DNA of 64,000 bases from Pseudomonas veronii (GTDB lineage: Bacteria; Pseudomonadota; Gammaproteobacteria; Pseudomonadales; Pseudomonadaceae), in the NCBI RefSeq assembly GCF_001439695.1, contig NZ_JYLL01000009.1:124001-188000 (forward strand), written 5' to 3'. The position numbers and the translations under genes were made by a program. Position 1 is the stretch's first letter. Each line of letters starts with the position of its first letter. Under the pieces are notes generated by a model. The model was not told where the DNA came from and did no database searches. It saw only the letters and a list, made by a program, of their open reading frames with translations. Shown here piece by piece: positions 45,240 through 54,371 of the stretch.

Positions 45240-45994
45240 CACATGGCCGCCTTGAAGTGGCGCGCATAACGCGGGCACAGCTCATCGCGCTTGAGCAGAA
45301 TGAACACGTCGGCCACCTGGAAATCTTCATCCCAGCACGGCTCGCCGCAGATCTTCGCGCCCAGGCGCATATACGCCTTGAGCAGCGGCGGCATTTCCGC
45401 GATGACGTTGGACGGCAGGTCCAGCGCGGGCAGCGGTTTTTTCGGCTCGGCGCGCAGGTGTTCGTTGCACAGGTAGCGTTCGCGCAGGCGCTGCATGATC
45501 GCGTGGGCCTGGATGCCGCCATCGTGCATCGGGATACTCGCGCAACCCATCAGGTAGCTGTAGCAGCCCTCGTTGAGCACTTCGGCCAACTCGCCCCACA
45601 GCACTGCGATGGTGCCGCCGTTGCGGTAGGCCGGGTCGACGCAGGTACGGCCGATTTCCAGGATCGGGCCCTGCAAGTGCAGCAGGCCATGCAGGCTGAA
45701 TTCTTCTTCGCTGTAGAACCGGCCCAGGGTGCTGGCGGCCTGGTGATCGAGCAAACGGGTGGTGGCCACCAGTCGACCGCTGTTCAAATCCCGCACGCCG
45801 ATGTGGCTGCAGTGAACATCATAGTCATCCATGTCCAGGCCCAGTTCCGCGCCTTTCAGCTTGGCGTTGAACTCGCCGCTGAACACGTTGAACCGCAGGG
45901 CCTGTGCTTCTTGCAAAGCCTGGGCGCCGATCAGGCGTTCGGCTTGCAGACGGCGTTCATTGCCGGTGTCGCTGATGCGGGCGATCTGAGTCAT
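45239..45994 (-). CDS. olsB: L-ornithine N-acyltransferase OlsB (GNAT fold)
   Basis: A 251-residue GNAT-like acyltransferase starting at the ATG at 45994. The block [25 protein letters not shown], then [24 protein letters not shown] with the CoA/ACP-binding R-x-x-G region, and [12 protein letters not shown] are the family blocks. It transfers a 3-hydroxyacyl group from ACP to ornithine. The stop overlaps the olsA start by one base. Commonly induced by phosphate limitation, but I saw no convincing Pho box here. Confidence 0.92.
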   Translation of the reverse strand: MTQIARISDTGNERRLQAERLIGAQALQEAQALRFNVFSGEFNAKLKGAELGLDMDDYDVHCSHIGVRDLNSGRLVATTRLLDHQAASTLGRFYSEEEFSLHGLLHLQGPILEIGRTCVDPAYRNGGTIAVLWGELAEVLNEGCYSYLMGCASIPMHDGGIQAHAIMQRLRERYLCNEHLRAEPKKPLPALDLPSNVIAEMPPLLKAYMRLGAKICGEPCWDEDFQVADVFILLKRDELCPRYARHFKAAM

Positions 45995-46179
45995 GGCGAA
46001 TCTCCGAGTGCCAGCCACGTTCCGGCCGGTCGACTTGTTTGTCCAAACTCAGGCTATGTAGGCTCGGTGTCATCTCCATGAAGTTACGGTGACGCTTAGA
46101 TGACAGGCACTTATGTCGCCAATCTGTCATCGGCCTCGGCTAGGCTCGCGGGCTTGAATGCCCCCTTGAGTTCGTGTCC

Positions 46180-47262
46180 ATGGTCAGAGGCTTGTTGTGC
46201 GTTGCCCTGTTGTTAGCCACCGTCACCACCCGCGCCGAAACCTGGCCTGACAAAGACTGGGCCAAGGGCACGCCGATCGAAGGTCCCGCTGTCGATGCCC
46301 TGAATGCCTACGCGTTTCCCCGGCGTGACGACGCCACGCGCCAAGGCATCCGCACCGACGCGCTGCTGGTGATCCGCGATGGCGAAGTCATCTACGAGCG
46401 CTACGCCATGCCCACCACCGCGAGCACGCCGCACCTGACCTGGTCGGTCAGCAAAAGCCTGATGGCCACCGTGCTGGGCGTGGCCTACGGCGAAAGCCGC
46501 TTCAAACTGAGCGACCCCGCCGCACGTTTCTACCCGCCGATGAAGCAGCATCCAAGCGTGACGATGGCCGACTTGCTGCACTGGGCCTCGGGCCTCGATT
46601 GGCAGGAAGATTACGAATATGCCCCGCTGAAATCCTCGGTCGTCGCGATGCTCTACACCCGCGGCCGCGCCGACATGGCGGAGTTCGTCGCCGGCATGCA
46701 CACCGCCCGCGCGCCGGGCGAGGCCTTCCGTTATTCCAGCGGCGACAGCAACCTGCTCTCCGCCGCGCTCAAGGGCATGCTCGGCCATAAGGCCTACATG
46801 AGCTACCCGTGGGATGCGCTGTTCAAGCCGCTGGGCATTCACAACGCCACTTGGGAAACCGATGCCGATGAAACCTTCGTCGCCTCGTCCTACGCCTACC
46901 TCACCGCCCGCGACCTGGCGCGCGTCGGCCTGCTGATGGCGCGCGACGGTCGCTGGCGGGAGCAACAACTGGTACCGAAAGCCTGGGTCGATTTCAATCG
47001 GCAACCGTTCGATCACTACAAGGCCGGCCAGGACGAAGCCGTGCCCGGCGGCCATTGGTGGCTCAACCGCGCCGTGCAGGGCGCCCCAAGACCCTGGCCC
47101 GACGCCCCCGCCGACACCTTCGCCGCCCTCGGCCACTGGGGCCAGGCGCTGTATGTCATGCCCGACGAACATCTGGTGATCGTGCGCTACGGCGATGACC
47201 GCGACGACAGCTACCGCCACAACGAACTGCTCAAACGCGTGCTGGCGGCGGTGCAGCCATGA
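46180..47262 (+). CDS. Beta-lactamase-fold serine hydrolase (class C/penicillin-binding-protein-like), secreted
   Basis: A 360-residue protein with a signal peptide, MVRGLLCVALLLATVTTRAE. The catalytic SxxK is SVSK (residues 89-92) in TWSVSKSLMATVLG; the Tyr motif is YSS in RYSSGDSNLL (about 185-187); HWGQ near the C-terminus takes the place of KTG. A GTG at 46174 is an alternative start. Such proteins are esterases or peptidases rather than true beta-lactamases; the substrate is unknown. It overlaps the next gene by 4 bases. Confidence 0.87.
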   Translation: MVRGLLCVALLLATVTTRAETWPDKDWAKGTPIEGPAVDALNAYAFPRRDDATRQGIRTDALLVIRDGEVIYERYAMPTTASTPHLTWSVSKSLMATVLGVAYGESRFKLSDPAARFYPPMKQHPSVTMADLLHWASGLDWQEDYEYAPLKSSVVAMLYTRGRADMAEFVAGMHTARAPGEAFRYSSGDSNLLSAALKGMLGHKAYMSYPWDALFKPLGIHNATWETDADETFVASSYAYLTARDLARVGLLMARDGRWREQQLVPKAWVDFNRQPFDHYKAGQDEAVPGGHWWLNRAVQGAPRPWPDAPADTFAALGHWGQALYVMPDEHLVIVRYGDDRDDSYRHNELLKRVLAAVQP

Positions 47263-47573
47263 TCCGTCGTCGGCCGTTTACCAGTCTTTTCCTGCTGCTG
47301 TTGCTCGCCGTGCTGGGCTGGGGCTGGCACGAGCGCGTCAACCTGCAAGCCTTCCCCGACATCATCGCGGCGTATACGGCCAAGGAGTACTGCTCGTGCC
47401 GGTATGTGCAGAATAATCCCGCCGAGTATTGCCGGGGGTATGTGAAGCAGTACGTGCCGATCAGTGCGTTCACCGATGACCCGGAGCGCAGTGAAGTCAG
47501 CGCCAGTGGATTGGGGCGTACCCATACGGCCAGATGGTTGGGCGAACATCAGGGCTGCCGCCTCAACCCCTGA
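47259..47573 (+). CDS. Small membrane-anchored Cys-containing hypothetical protein
   Basis: A 104-residue protein with an N-terminal signal anchor (LFLLLLLAVLGWGW) and a periplasmic part with CSCRYV and CRGYVKQYVP, so three or four conserved-looking Cys residues. I cannot assign it to a family. Its ATG overlaps the stop of the serine hydrolase gene (ATGA), so the two are coupled and may act together in the periplasm. It has an unusual cluster of charged and polar residues at the end (WLGEHQGCRLNP). Confidence 0.75.
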   Translation: MIRRRPFTSLFLLLLLAVLGWGWHERVNLQAFPDIIAAYTAKEYCSCRYVQNNPAEYCRGYVKQYVPISAFTDDPERSEVSASGLGRTHTARWLGEHQGCRLNP

Positions 47574-47672
47574 CACGTCATCTCCGAGGTGGGGGCGGCT
47601 TTGTCAGCTACATTGCGCCCGGCAGGCGGCACAGTTAAGGTTCGTTCAGGTTTTCCGCCCCACGAGTCTTTA

Positions 47673-48263
47673 ATGTTCAACGCGTCTGTCATCAAACCCC
47701 TGGCCTTCGCCCTGCTGGCCGCCGCCGCCGTGCCTGCCCACGCGGACTGGTACCTGGACAACGAGTCCTCGCGGCTGTCGTTCGTCACCACCAAAAACAC
47801 CGAGATTGCCGAGGTGCAGCGCTTCCTGGTGCTGCACGGCAAGGTCGACCGCAACGGTGCGGCGCAGGTGGAAGTGGAGTTGGAGTCGGTCAACAGCGGC
47901 ATCCCGCTGCGCGATGAGCGCATGCGCAATCAACTGTTCGAGATCAAGACCTTCCCCGAAGCGTTGATCAGCACGCAGATCAACCTGCAACCGATCAACG
48001 ACCTGGCCCCCGGCGCGCAGTTGGAGTTGCGCCTGCCATTGAGCGTCACGCTGCATGGCAAGACCCACACCTACAACGCCGAGCTGTTGGCCACGCGCCT
48101 GGATGATCGGCGTTTCCAGGTGGTGACCCTGGAACCGCTGGTGTTGCGCGCCGAGGATTTTGAGCTGGTGCCGGGTGTGACGGCGTTGCGCAACGCGGCT
48201 GGGCTGGCGTCGATCAGTTTGGCGGTGCCGGTGGGTGCGGTACTGATCTTTACGGCGCGCTGA
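47673..48263 (+). CDS. YceI-family periplasmic protein
   Basis: A 196-residue secreted protein with a signal peptide ending AAVPAHADW. The mature part (LDNESSRLSFVTTKNTEIAEVQRFLVLHGKVD, LESVNSGIPLRDERMRNQLFE, LPLSVTLHGKTHTYNAELLA) shows the lipocalin-like YceI pattern of polyisoprenoid-binding proteins. Length is standard (about 190). The frame is open upstream to 47589, but the signal peptide fixes the start. Its role in isoprenoid/quinone handling is an inference from the family. The next gene starts 2 bp after the stop. Confidence 0.9.
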   Translation: MFNASVIKPLAFALLAAAAVPAHADWYLDNESSRLSFVTTKNTEIAEVQRFLVLHGKVDRNGAAQVEVELESVNSGIPLRDERMRNQLFEIKTFPEALISTQINLQPINDLAPGAQLELRLPLSVTLHGKTHTYNAELLATRLDDRRFQVVTLEPLVLRAEDFELVPGVTALRNAAGLASISLAVPVGAVLIFTAR

Positions 48264-48264
48264 C

Positions 48265-49422
48265 ATGAGCGGCGCAGTGTTCCCGTGGCGCAGCGCCAAC
48301 CGTTTCGAGTTGTTGATCGACGGGCCGAGCTTTTTCCCGCAAATGCTGGTGGACATTGCCCGGGCAGAGCATCAGGTGGATCTGGAGTTATACCTGGTGG
48401 AAGCCGGCGCCTGCGCCGAAGTCTTGGTGCAGGCGCTGGCGCAGGCGGCTGAGCGGGGCGTGCGGGTGCGCTGCCTGTTCGATGATTACGGCAGCCTGGC
48501 GTTCACCCTCGGGTTGCGTAAGCGCCTGACCGACGCCGGTGTGGAACTGCGTTTTTACAATCGCCTGGAATGGCGGCGCTGGATGGGCAACCTGTACCGC
48601 GACCACCGCAAATTATTGCTGGTCGATCAAGGCATCGCCGTGGTCGGCGGCACCGGCGTCACCGATGAGTTCTGGACACCGGGGCAGGACAGCGCCGACT
48701 GGCATGAAGTGATGGTGCAGATCGACGGCCCGCTGGTGCTCGACTGGCAAGCGCTGTTCGACCGGCAATGGTTGGCCAACGACGACCGCCGCGCCTGGAA
48801 ACCGGCCACCCATTTCGGCTTGCCGCACTTGCCCAAAGTACCGCCGACCGGGTCCGGTCTCGGCCGTGTTGCCTATGCCGACGCGCGCCAACACCGCGAT
48901 ATTCTGCACTCGCTGATCCGCGCGCTGAGCAGCGGCCACCGGCGCATCTGGTTGGCGACCCCGTATTTCCTGCCCACCTGGGGCGTGCGTCGGGCCTTGC
49001 GCCGGGCGGCGGGGCGCGGCGTGGACGTGCGCTTGCTGCTGACCGGCCCGCGTACCGATCACCCGTCCGTGCGCTACGCCGGGCACCGTTATTACCCGCG
49101 CTTGCTGCGCTCGGGCGTGCAGATCTTTGAATACCAGCCGTGCTTCCTGCACCTGAAGATGGTCTTGGTGGACGATTGGGTGAGCATTGGCTCGTGCAAC
49201 TTCGACCACTGGAATTTGCGCTTCAACCTGGAAGCCAACCTCGAAGCGTTGGACCCTGCGCTGACGCTGGCCGTGGCCGGCAGTTTCGAACGGGATTTTG
49301 CCCAGAGCCAGGCGGTGAGCCTGGAGGCATGGAAGTCGCGGCCGTTGTGGCGGCGGGTGAAGCAGCGGGTGTGGGGGTGGATCGATCGGTTGGTGGTGAA
49401 CCTGCTCAATCGACGCGACTGA
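48265..49422 (+). CDS. clsB: Phospholipase D/cardiolipin synthase B-like protein
   Basis: A 385-residue phospholipase D superfamily enzyme with two HKD motifs: HRKLLLVD (residues 114-121) and HLKMVLVD (296-303), each followed by GG/GS (VVGGTG, SIGSCNFDHWN). ELYLVEAGACAE and RIWLATPYFLP are family blocks. No N-terminal membrane segment, so it resembles cytosolic ClsB/YbhO rather than ClsA. It makes cardiolipin (or phosphatidylglycerol) from phosphatidylethanolamine plus phosphatidylglycerol in the ClsB group. The stop codon is immediately followed by a 9-bp tandem repeat. Confidence 0.85.
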   Translation: MSGAVFPWRSANRFELLIDGPSFFPQMLVDIARAEHQVDLELYLVEAGACAEVLVQALAQAAERGVRVRCLFDDYGSLAFTLGLRKRLTDAGVELRFYNRLEWRRWMGNLYRDHRKLLLVDQGIAVVGGTGVTDEFWTPGQDSADWHEVMVQIDGPLVLDWQALFDRQWLANDDRRAWKPATHFGLPHLPKVPPTGSGLGRVAYADARQHRDILHSLIRALSSGHRRIWLATPYFLPTWGVRRALRRAAGRGVDVRLLLTGPRTDHPSVRYAGHRYYPRLLRSGVQIFEYQPCFLHLKMVLVDDWVSIGSCNFDHWNLRFNLEANLEALDPALTLAVAGSFERDFAQSQAVSLEAWKSRPLWRRVKQRVWGWIDRLVVNLLNRRD

Positions 49423-49485
49423 CGCGCCCAACGCGCTCAACTCGCTCAACGCGCTCAACGCGCTTAATTCGCTCAATTCGCTTAA
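49423..49485. repeat. 9-bp tandem repeat (about seven units)
   Basis: Seven imperfect 9-bp units, CGCGCTCAA-like (CGCGCCCAA, CGCGCTCAA, CTCGCTCAA, CGCGCTCAA, CGCGCTTAA, TTCGCTCAA, TTCGCTTAA), start directly after the cls stop codon. They run up to the REP pair. Confidence 0.85.
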
Positions 49486-49486
49486 C

Positions 49487-49586
49487 TGTAGGAGCGAGCT
49501 TGCTCGCGAAAAACCTGAGAACAACGCGTTCATTCAGCATGAGCGCGTCATCGTTAACGGTCTTCGCGAGCAAGCTCGCTCCTACA
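49487..49586. repeat. Inverted REP pair (REPIN-like, GTAGGAGCGAGC class)
   Basis: TGTAGGAGCGAGCTTGCTCG (49487-49506) and its exact inverted counterpart (49567-49586), separated by 60 bp. This is a different REP class from the other loci, being the GAGCGAGCTTGCTCGC type. It sits 18 bp past the bglX stop, on the other strand. Confidence 0.85.
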
Positions 49587-49603
49587 GAGGGCGGGGGCGG
49601 GCG

Positions 49604-51895
49604 TTAGAGCAGCTCGAAGGTCTGCTGCTGCACATCCTGGGAGTCCAAGCCGATCTGCACATTGAACTCACCCGGTTCGGCCGCGAACTTGAGCTGGCTG
49701 TTGTAGAACTTCAAGTCCTCTTCGGTAATGGTGAAGTGCAACGTGCGCTCTTCGCCGGCCTTGAGCATGACTTTCTGGAAGTTCTTCAGCTCCTTGATCG
49801 GGCGGATCATCGAGCCGGCCACGTCCTGGATATACAGCTGCACCACGGTTTCGCCGTCGACCTTACCGGTGTTTTTCACGGTGACGCTGGCGTCGAGCTT
49901 ACCGCTCTTGTTCAGGGTGGTGGACGACAGCGCCATGTCCGACAGGCTGAACGTGGTGTAGCTCAAGCCATAGCCGAACGGGAACAGCGGCCCGGTGGTG
50001 TCATCGAAGTACTGCGAGGTGTAGTTGCCCGGCTTGCCTGGGGTAAACGGCCGGCCGATGGTCAGGTGGTTGTAGTAGGTCGGAATCTGCCCCACCGAAC
50101 GTGGGAACGTGATCGGCAGCTTACCCGACGGGTTGTAGTCACCGAACAGCACGTCGGCGATGGCGTTGCCGCCTTCGGTGCCGGCGAACCAGGTTTCCAG
50201 GATCGCGTCGGCTTGCTGGTTTTCTTCGAGAATCGACAGCGGACGGCCGTTCATCAGCACCAGCACCAGTGGCTTGCCGGTGGCTTTGAGGGCCTTGATC
50301 AGGTCGCGCTGGCTTTGCGGGATGTTCAGGTCGGTGCGGCTGGACGATTCGTGGGACATGCCACGGGACTCGCCCACGGCAGCGACCACCACATCGGCAT
50401 CCTTGGCGGCCTTGACCGCTTCGTCGATCATCACCTGGGCCGGGCGGGTGTCATCCACCACTTCCGGGGCATCGAAGTTGAGGAAGTTGAGGTAGTCGAC
50501 CACGGCCTTGTCGTTGGTGATGTTGGCACCACGGGCATAGATGATCTTGCCTTTCTCGCCGATCACCGCGTTGAGGCCGTCGAGCAGGGTCACCGATTGT
50601 GCCGGCTTACCGGCGGCGGCCCAGCTGCCCATCATGTCGATGGGGGCCTTGGCCAGTGGGCCGACCAGGGCGATGGTCGCGGATTTTTTCAGCGGCAGGG
50701 TGTCGTTCTGGTTCTTCAGCAGGACCATGCTGCGGCGTGCTATGTCTCGTGCATCGGCGCGGTGCAGACGGCTTTCGGCGTAGGTGTCGGCCGGGTCGTC
50801 CTCGGCCTTGCCGATGCGCAGGTACGGGTCTTTGAACAGGCCCATGTCGTACTTGGCGCCGAGCACTTCACGCACGGCGTTGTCGATGTCGCTCTGCTCG
50901 ATCTCGCCGGACTTGAGCAGCCCCGGCAATTCCTTGCCATACAGCGAGTCGTTCATGCTCATGTCGATGCCGGCCTTGATCGCCAGCTTGGCGGCTTCAC
51001 GTCCGTCCTTGGCCACGCCGTGCTTGATCAGCTCGAAGATCGCGCCGTGGTCGCTGACGGCCAGGCCCTTGAAGCCCCAGTCCTTGCGCAACAGGTCGTT
51101 CATCAGCCAGGTGTTGGCGGTGGCGGGCACGCCGTTGATCGAGTTGAGCGCGACCATCACACCGCCGGCACCGGCCTTGATCGCCGCGTGGTACGGCGGC
51201 AGGTAGTCCTGGTACATCTTGACCGGGCTCATGTCGACCACGTTGTAGTCGCGACCGCCTTCCACCGCACCGTACAGGGCGAAGTGCTTGACGCTGGCCA
51301 TGATGCTGTCGGCATTCGCCGCGCTGCTGCCCTGGAAGGCCTTGACCATCACTTCGGCGATGCGCGACACCAGGTAGGTGTCTTCACCGAAGCCTTCGGA
51401 GGTGCGGCCCCAGCGCGGGTCGCGGGAGATGTCGACCATCGGCGCGAAGGTGATGTCGAGGCTGTCGGCTGCGGCTTCCTGGGCGGCAATGCGCCCGGAG
51501 CGGCCGATGGCGTTCATGTCCCAGCTGGACGCCAGGGCCAGGCTGATCGGGAAAATCGTGCGGTGGCCGTGGATCACGTCGTAGGCGAAGAACATCGGGA
51601 TCTTCAACCGGCTGCGCATGGCCGCGTCCTGCATCGGACGGTTTTCCGGGCGGGTGATGGAGTTGAAGGTGCCTCCGATGCGGCCGGCGGCGATTTCCTT
51701 GCGGATCAGCTCGCGGGGCATTTCCGGGCCGATGCTGATCAGGCGCAATTGGCCGATCTTTTCATCGAGGGTCATCTGCTTGAGCAGGTCGCTGACGAAG
51801 GCGTCCTTGTCTTTAAGCGCAGCAGGCTTTGTTTCTGCCCAGACGGGGTGGGTGGCCAGAGTGGCAACAAGGCCGAGCAAACACAGCTTCTTCAT
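49604..51895 (-). CDS. bglX: Periplasmic beta-glucosidase BglX (GH3)
   Basis: A 763-residue glycoside hydrolase family 3 enzyme from the ATG at 51895, preceded by AAAAAGGATATTC, with a signal peptide MKKLCLLGLVATLATHPVWA. The catalytic nucleophile Asp lies in the conserved VSDHGAIFEL segment (about residues 293-302), with FAPMVDISRDPRWGRTSEGFGED and DVIHGHRTIFPI as substrate-site blocks and a C-terminal fibronectin-like domain ending FNVQIGLDSQDVQQQTFELL. It hydrolyses beta-linked glucosides in the periplasm. The longer frame from 51997 lacks a signal peptide. Lengths match E. coli BglX (765). Confidence 0.95.
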   Translation of the reverse strand: MKKLCLLGLVATLATHPVWAETKPAALKDKDAFVSDLLKQMTLDEKIGQLRLISIGPEMPRELIRKEIAAGRIGGTFNSITRPENRPMQDAAMRSRLKIPMFFAYDVIHGHRTIFPISLALASSWDMNAIGRSGRIAAQEAAADSLDITFAPMVDISRDPRWGRTSEGFGEDTYLVSRIAEVMVKAFQGSSAANADSIMASVKHFALYGAVEGGRDYNVVDMSPVKMYQDYLPPYHAAIKAGAGGVMVALNSINGVPATANTWLMNDLLRKDWGFKGLAVSDHGAIFELIKHGVAKDGREAAKLAIKAGIDMSMNDSLYGKELPGLLKSGEIEQSDIDNAVREVLGAKYDMGLFKDPYLRIGKAEDDPADTYAESRLHRADARDIARRSMVLLKNQNDTLPLKKSATIALVGPLAKAPIDMMGSWAAAGKPAQSVTLLDGLNAVIGEKGKIIYARGANITNDKAVVDYLNFLNFDAPEVVDDTRPAQVMIDEAVKAAKDADVVVAAVGESRGMSHESSSRTDLNIPQSQRDLIKALKATGKPLVLVLMNGRPLSILEENQQADAILETWFAGTEGGNAIADVLFGDYNPSGKLPITFPRSVGQIPTYYNHLTIGRPFTPGKPGNYTSQYFDDTTGPLFPFGYGLSYTTFSLSDMALSSTTLNKSGKLDASVTVKNTGKVDGETVVQLYIQDVAGSMIRPIKELKNFQKVMLKAGEERTLHFTITEEDLKFYNSQLKFAAEPGEFNVQIGLDSQDVQQQTFELL

Positions 51896-52136
51896 GAATA
51901 TCCTTTTTCGGCGCACTGCACAGCGGTTAGGCTGATCGGCCAAAATGTGGGGAGCGTCTATTGTTGTTCGGGTGTCGTTCAGAAAAATGCAGCACACTCT
52001 GAACTCTTTATCGCGCTGGGCATCTTTTTAGCTGATTGGCTCGATGCATTCCAGTAGTGGGGGCGGATTATGCCCCATGTGCGCGGTTTATAGGGCGAGT
52101 CGTCAAATTCCATCAAGGTTGGGCAGGAGAAACACC

Positions 52137-52748
52137 ATGCAAGCAGCACAAGGTTACCGCTGGGGCTTGAAGGCCGCGGCTTTGCTATTGATCAGCACAG
52201 TGCTGAGCGGTTGCGGCATCAACACCATTCCGACCCTGGATGAACAGGCCAAGGCGGCCTGGGGCCAGGTGCAGAACCAGTATCAACGGCGTGCCGACCT
52301 GATCCCCAACCTGGTGGAAGTGGTCAAGGGTTACGCAACCCATGAACAAGACACCCTCACCGCAGTGATTGAAGCGCGGGCCAAGGCCACGTCGATCCAG
52401 GTCGACGCCAGCACCCTCGACAACCCGGAAAAACTCAAGCAGTTCCAGCAAGCCCAGGACGGTTTGAGCAGTGCGCTCAGCCGCTTGATGGTGGTGTCCG
52501 AGCGCTACCCGGACCTGAAGGCCAACCAGAACTTCCTGGCCCTGCAGTCGCAACTGGAAGGCACGGAAAACCGTATCGCCGTGGCGCGTCGCGACTTTAT
52601 CCAGGCGGTGCAGGCGTACAACACCGAGATCCGCACGTTCCCGGGGCGCCTGTGGCACAGCGTGATGTACAGCGATCTGCCGATCCGCGCCACGTTTGAA
52701 GCCACCACTGCCGATGCCGATAAAGCGCCGCAAGTGAAGTTCAAATAA
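52137..52748 (+). CDS. LemA-family lipoprotein
   Basis: A 203-residue protein with signal peptide and lipobox (ALLLISTVLSGC). The LemA core NQYQRRADLIPNLVEVVKGYATHEQDTL and QLEGTENRIAVARRDFIQAVQAYNTEIRTFPGRL are visible as long helices. ATG at 52137 is preceded by GGGCAGGAGA. The downstream two TPM-domain genes make the common LemA/TPM cluster. Function is unclear; the family is linked to membrane or protein-quality processes. The longer frame from 52044 would add a hydrophilic leader before the signal peptide. Confidence 0.92.
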   Translation: MQAAQGYRWGLKAAALLLISTVLSGCGINTIPTLDEQAKAAWGQVQNQYQRRADLIPNLVEVVKGYATHEQDTLTAVIEARAKATSIQVDASTLDNPEKLKQFQQAQDGLSSALSRLMVVSERYPDLKANQNFLALQSQLEGTENRIAVARRDFIQAVQAYNTEIRTFPGRLWHSVMYSDLPIRATFEATTADADKAPQVKFK

Positions 52749-52766
52749 AGCTGCATTGAGGTGTCG

Positions 52767-53501
52767 ATGCGTTTATTACGGATAGGCCTGGCGCTATGGC
52801 TGTTGGCCTGCGCGGGCGTGGCCCAGGCGGCGTTGACCTTCCCGGCGTTGACCGGGCGGGTGGTGGACACTGCGCAGATGATCGACCCGGCGGTGCGCGA
52901 GCAGTTGACCCAGCAATTGCAGGCGCTGGAGCAAAGCCGTGGCGACCAGATCGTGGTGGTCACCGTGCCTGACCTGCAGGGCGTGCCGATTGAAGACTAC
53001 GGTTATCAGTTGGGGCGCCAGTGGGGCATCGGCCAGAAGGGCAAGGACAACGGTGCGCTGTTGATCGTCGCCCGCGATGAGCGCAAATTGCGCATCGAAG
53101 TCGGTTATGGCCTGGAAGGCACGCTGACCGATGCGCAGTCGTGGGTGATCATCAATCAGGTGATTGCGCCCAAGTTCAAGGCCGGCAAGTTCAGCCAGGG
53201 CATCAGCGACGGCGTCGCCGCGATGATCCAGGTGGTGGGCGGCGAGCCGCTGGCGGTGCCGGCCCATGTGGCGGATGCCAACTTCGCCAAGGATAATCCG
53301 GGGTTTTCCATCGGCTTGTTCGTCCTGCTGATCGGCGTGTTGTGGCTGTGCAATCGCCTGGGCCTGCCCGTGTGGGCGATCCTGTTGGCGATTCTCAGCA
53401 GCAGCGGCCGTGGCGGTGGGGGAGGAGGCGGCGGTGGTGGCGGTGGTTTTCGCGGCGGCGGTGGCGGTTTCGGCGGTGGCGGGGCTTCGGGCGGCTGGTG
53501 A
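52767..53501 (+). CDS. TPM-domain (YgcG-like) membrane protein with Gly-rich tail
   Basis: A 244-residue protein from the ATG at 52767 (GTG at 52761 is an alternative). A signal peptide (LALWLLACAGVAQAA) precedes the TPM domain (about residues 25-170: TGRVVDTAQMIDPAVREQLTQQL, QIVVVTVPDLQGVPIEDYGYQLGRQWGIG, VGYGLEGTLTDAQS). Then comes a hydrophobic segment (SIGLFVLLIGVLWLCN, about 180-200) and a Gly-rich cytoplasmic tail (RGGGGGGGGG...). This layout is typical of YgcG/DUF477 proteins beside LemA. A role as phosphatase or as membrane scaffold is suggested for relatives only. Confidence 0.88.
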   Translation: MRLLRIGLALWLLACAGVAQAALTFPALTGRVVDTAQMIDPAVREQLTQQLQALEQSRGDQIVVVTVPDLQGVPIEDYGYQLGRQWGIGQKGKDNGALLIVARDERKLRIEVGYGLEGTLTDAQSWVIINQVIAPKFKAGKFSQGISDGVAAMIQVVGGEPLAVPAHVADANFAKDNPGFSIGLFVLLIGVLWLCNRLGLPVWAILLAILSSSGRGGGGGGGGGGGGFRGGGGGFGGGGASGGW

Positions 53502-53532
53502 TGACAATAACTAAAAACGAGCGTTTACAACC

Positions 53533-54150
53533 ATGGCACTACTGACTGAACACGAACAACGCCAGGTCGCCGAAGCGATCGCCCGGGTCGAGCGACAGAC
53601 CGACGCCGAGCTGGTGACCGTGCTGGCCGCGCGTGCCGACGATTACGCCTACATCCCGTTGCTGTGGGCCAGCCTGATCGCGTTGGTGGTGCCGGGGGTG
53701 GTGCATTACTTCTCGGGCTACCTGAGCATGTACACCTTGTTGTTGGCGCAGTGGGCGACATTCATCGTGCTGTGCCTGGTGTTTCGCCTGCCTAAAGTCA
53801 CTACCCGCTTGATCCCCCGCTCGGTACGCCACTGGCGCGCGTCGAACCTGGCGCGGCGTCAGTTCCTCGAGCAGAACCTGCACCACACGCTGGGCGGCAC
53901 CGGGGTGTTGATTTTTGTCAGCGAGGCCGAGCGCTATGTGGAGATCCTGGTGGATGACGGGATTTCCAAACGCCTGGATGACAGCAGTTGGGATGGTATC
54001 GTCAAGGCGTTTACCCAGCAGGTGAAACAGGGCCAGACATTGGCCGGGTTCATTGCCTGCATCGAAGCCAGCGGAGAGTTGCTCAAGGTGCATGTGCCGC
54101 TGACGCACGCGCGCAATGAATTGCCCAATCGCCTGATCGTGCTCGAATAA
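53533..54150 (+). CDS. TPM-domain membrane protein
   Basis: A 205-residue protein. The N-terminal part is EHEQRQVAEAIARVERQTDAELVTVLAARADDYAYIP, followed by two transmembrane segments (about 40-65 and 70-85) and the C-terminal TPM-like portion (FLEQNLHHTLGGTGVLIFVSEAERYVEILVDDGISKRLDDSSWDGIV). No signal peptide. It is 31 bp after the first TPM gene, so the three genes lemA-TPM-TPM form one operon. Such short forms occur together with the long form in many Pseudomonas. Confidence 0.85.
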   Translation: MALLTEHEQRQVAEAIARVERQTDAELVTVLAARADDYAYIPLLWASLIALVVPGVVHYFSGYLSMYTLLLAQWATFIVLCLVFRLPKVTTRLIPRSVRHWRASNLARRQFLEQNLHHTLGGTGVLIFVSEAERYVEILVDDGISKRLDDSSWDGIVKAFTQQVKQGQTLAGFIACIEASGELLKVHVPLTHARNELPNRLIVLE

Positions 54151-54169
54151 CCCAACAAGTGCCGAACCC

Positions 54170-54263
54170 AATGTGGGAGGGGGCTTGCCCCCGATAGCGG
54201 TGCATCAGCTGCAGATGAGCTGACTGACACACTGCCATCGGGGGCAAGCCCCCTCCCACATTT
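54170..54263. repeat. Inverted REP pair (REPIN-like)
   Basis: AATGTGGGAGGGGGCTTGCCCCCGATAGCGG (54170-54200) and CATCGGGGGCAAGCCCCCTCCCACATT (54236-54262), in inverted orientation with about 35 bp between. It directly follows the lemA-TPM operon. Confidence 0.8.
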
Positions 54264-54371
54264 GGATCTGCGGTGGGGCCCCCAATCTTACCGTTGATCA
54301 AATAACCCCGTGCCCTCAGCCCCCATCCCCCCTAAAATGCCCGGCATTCCCAGCCCGAGGCGTTTTTGTTC

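Noticed and set aside
46174..47262. Class C beta-lactamase (AmpC) resistance gene
   Set aside because: The Tyr motif is YSS and the KTG triad is replaced by HWG; the overall sequence fits an EstB/peptidase-like hydrolase rather than AmpC.
49736..52057. Plus-strand open frame of 773 codons opposite bglX
   Set aside because: Antisense shadow of bglX; composition typical of a reverse frame.
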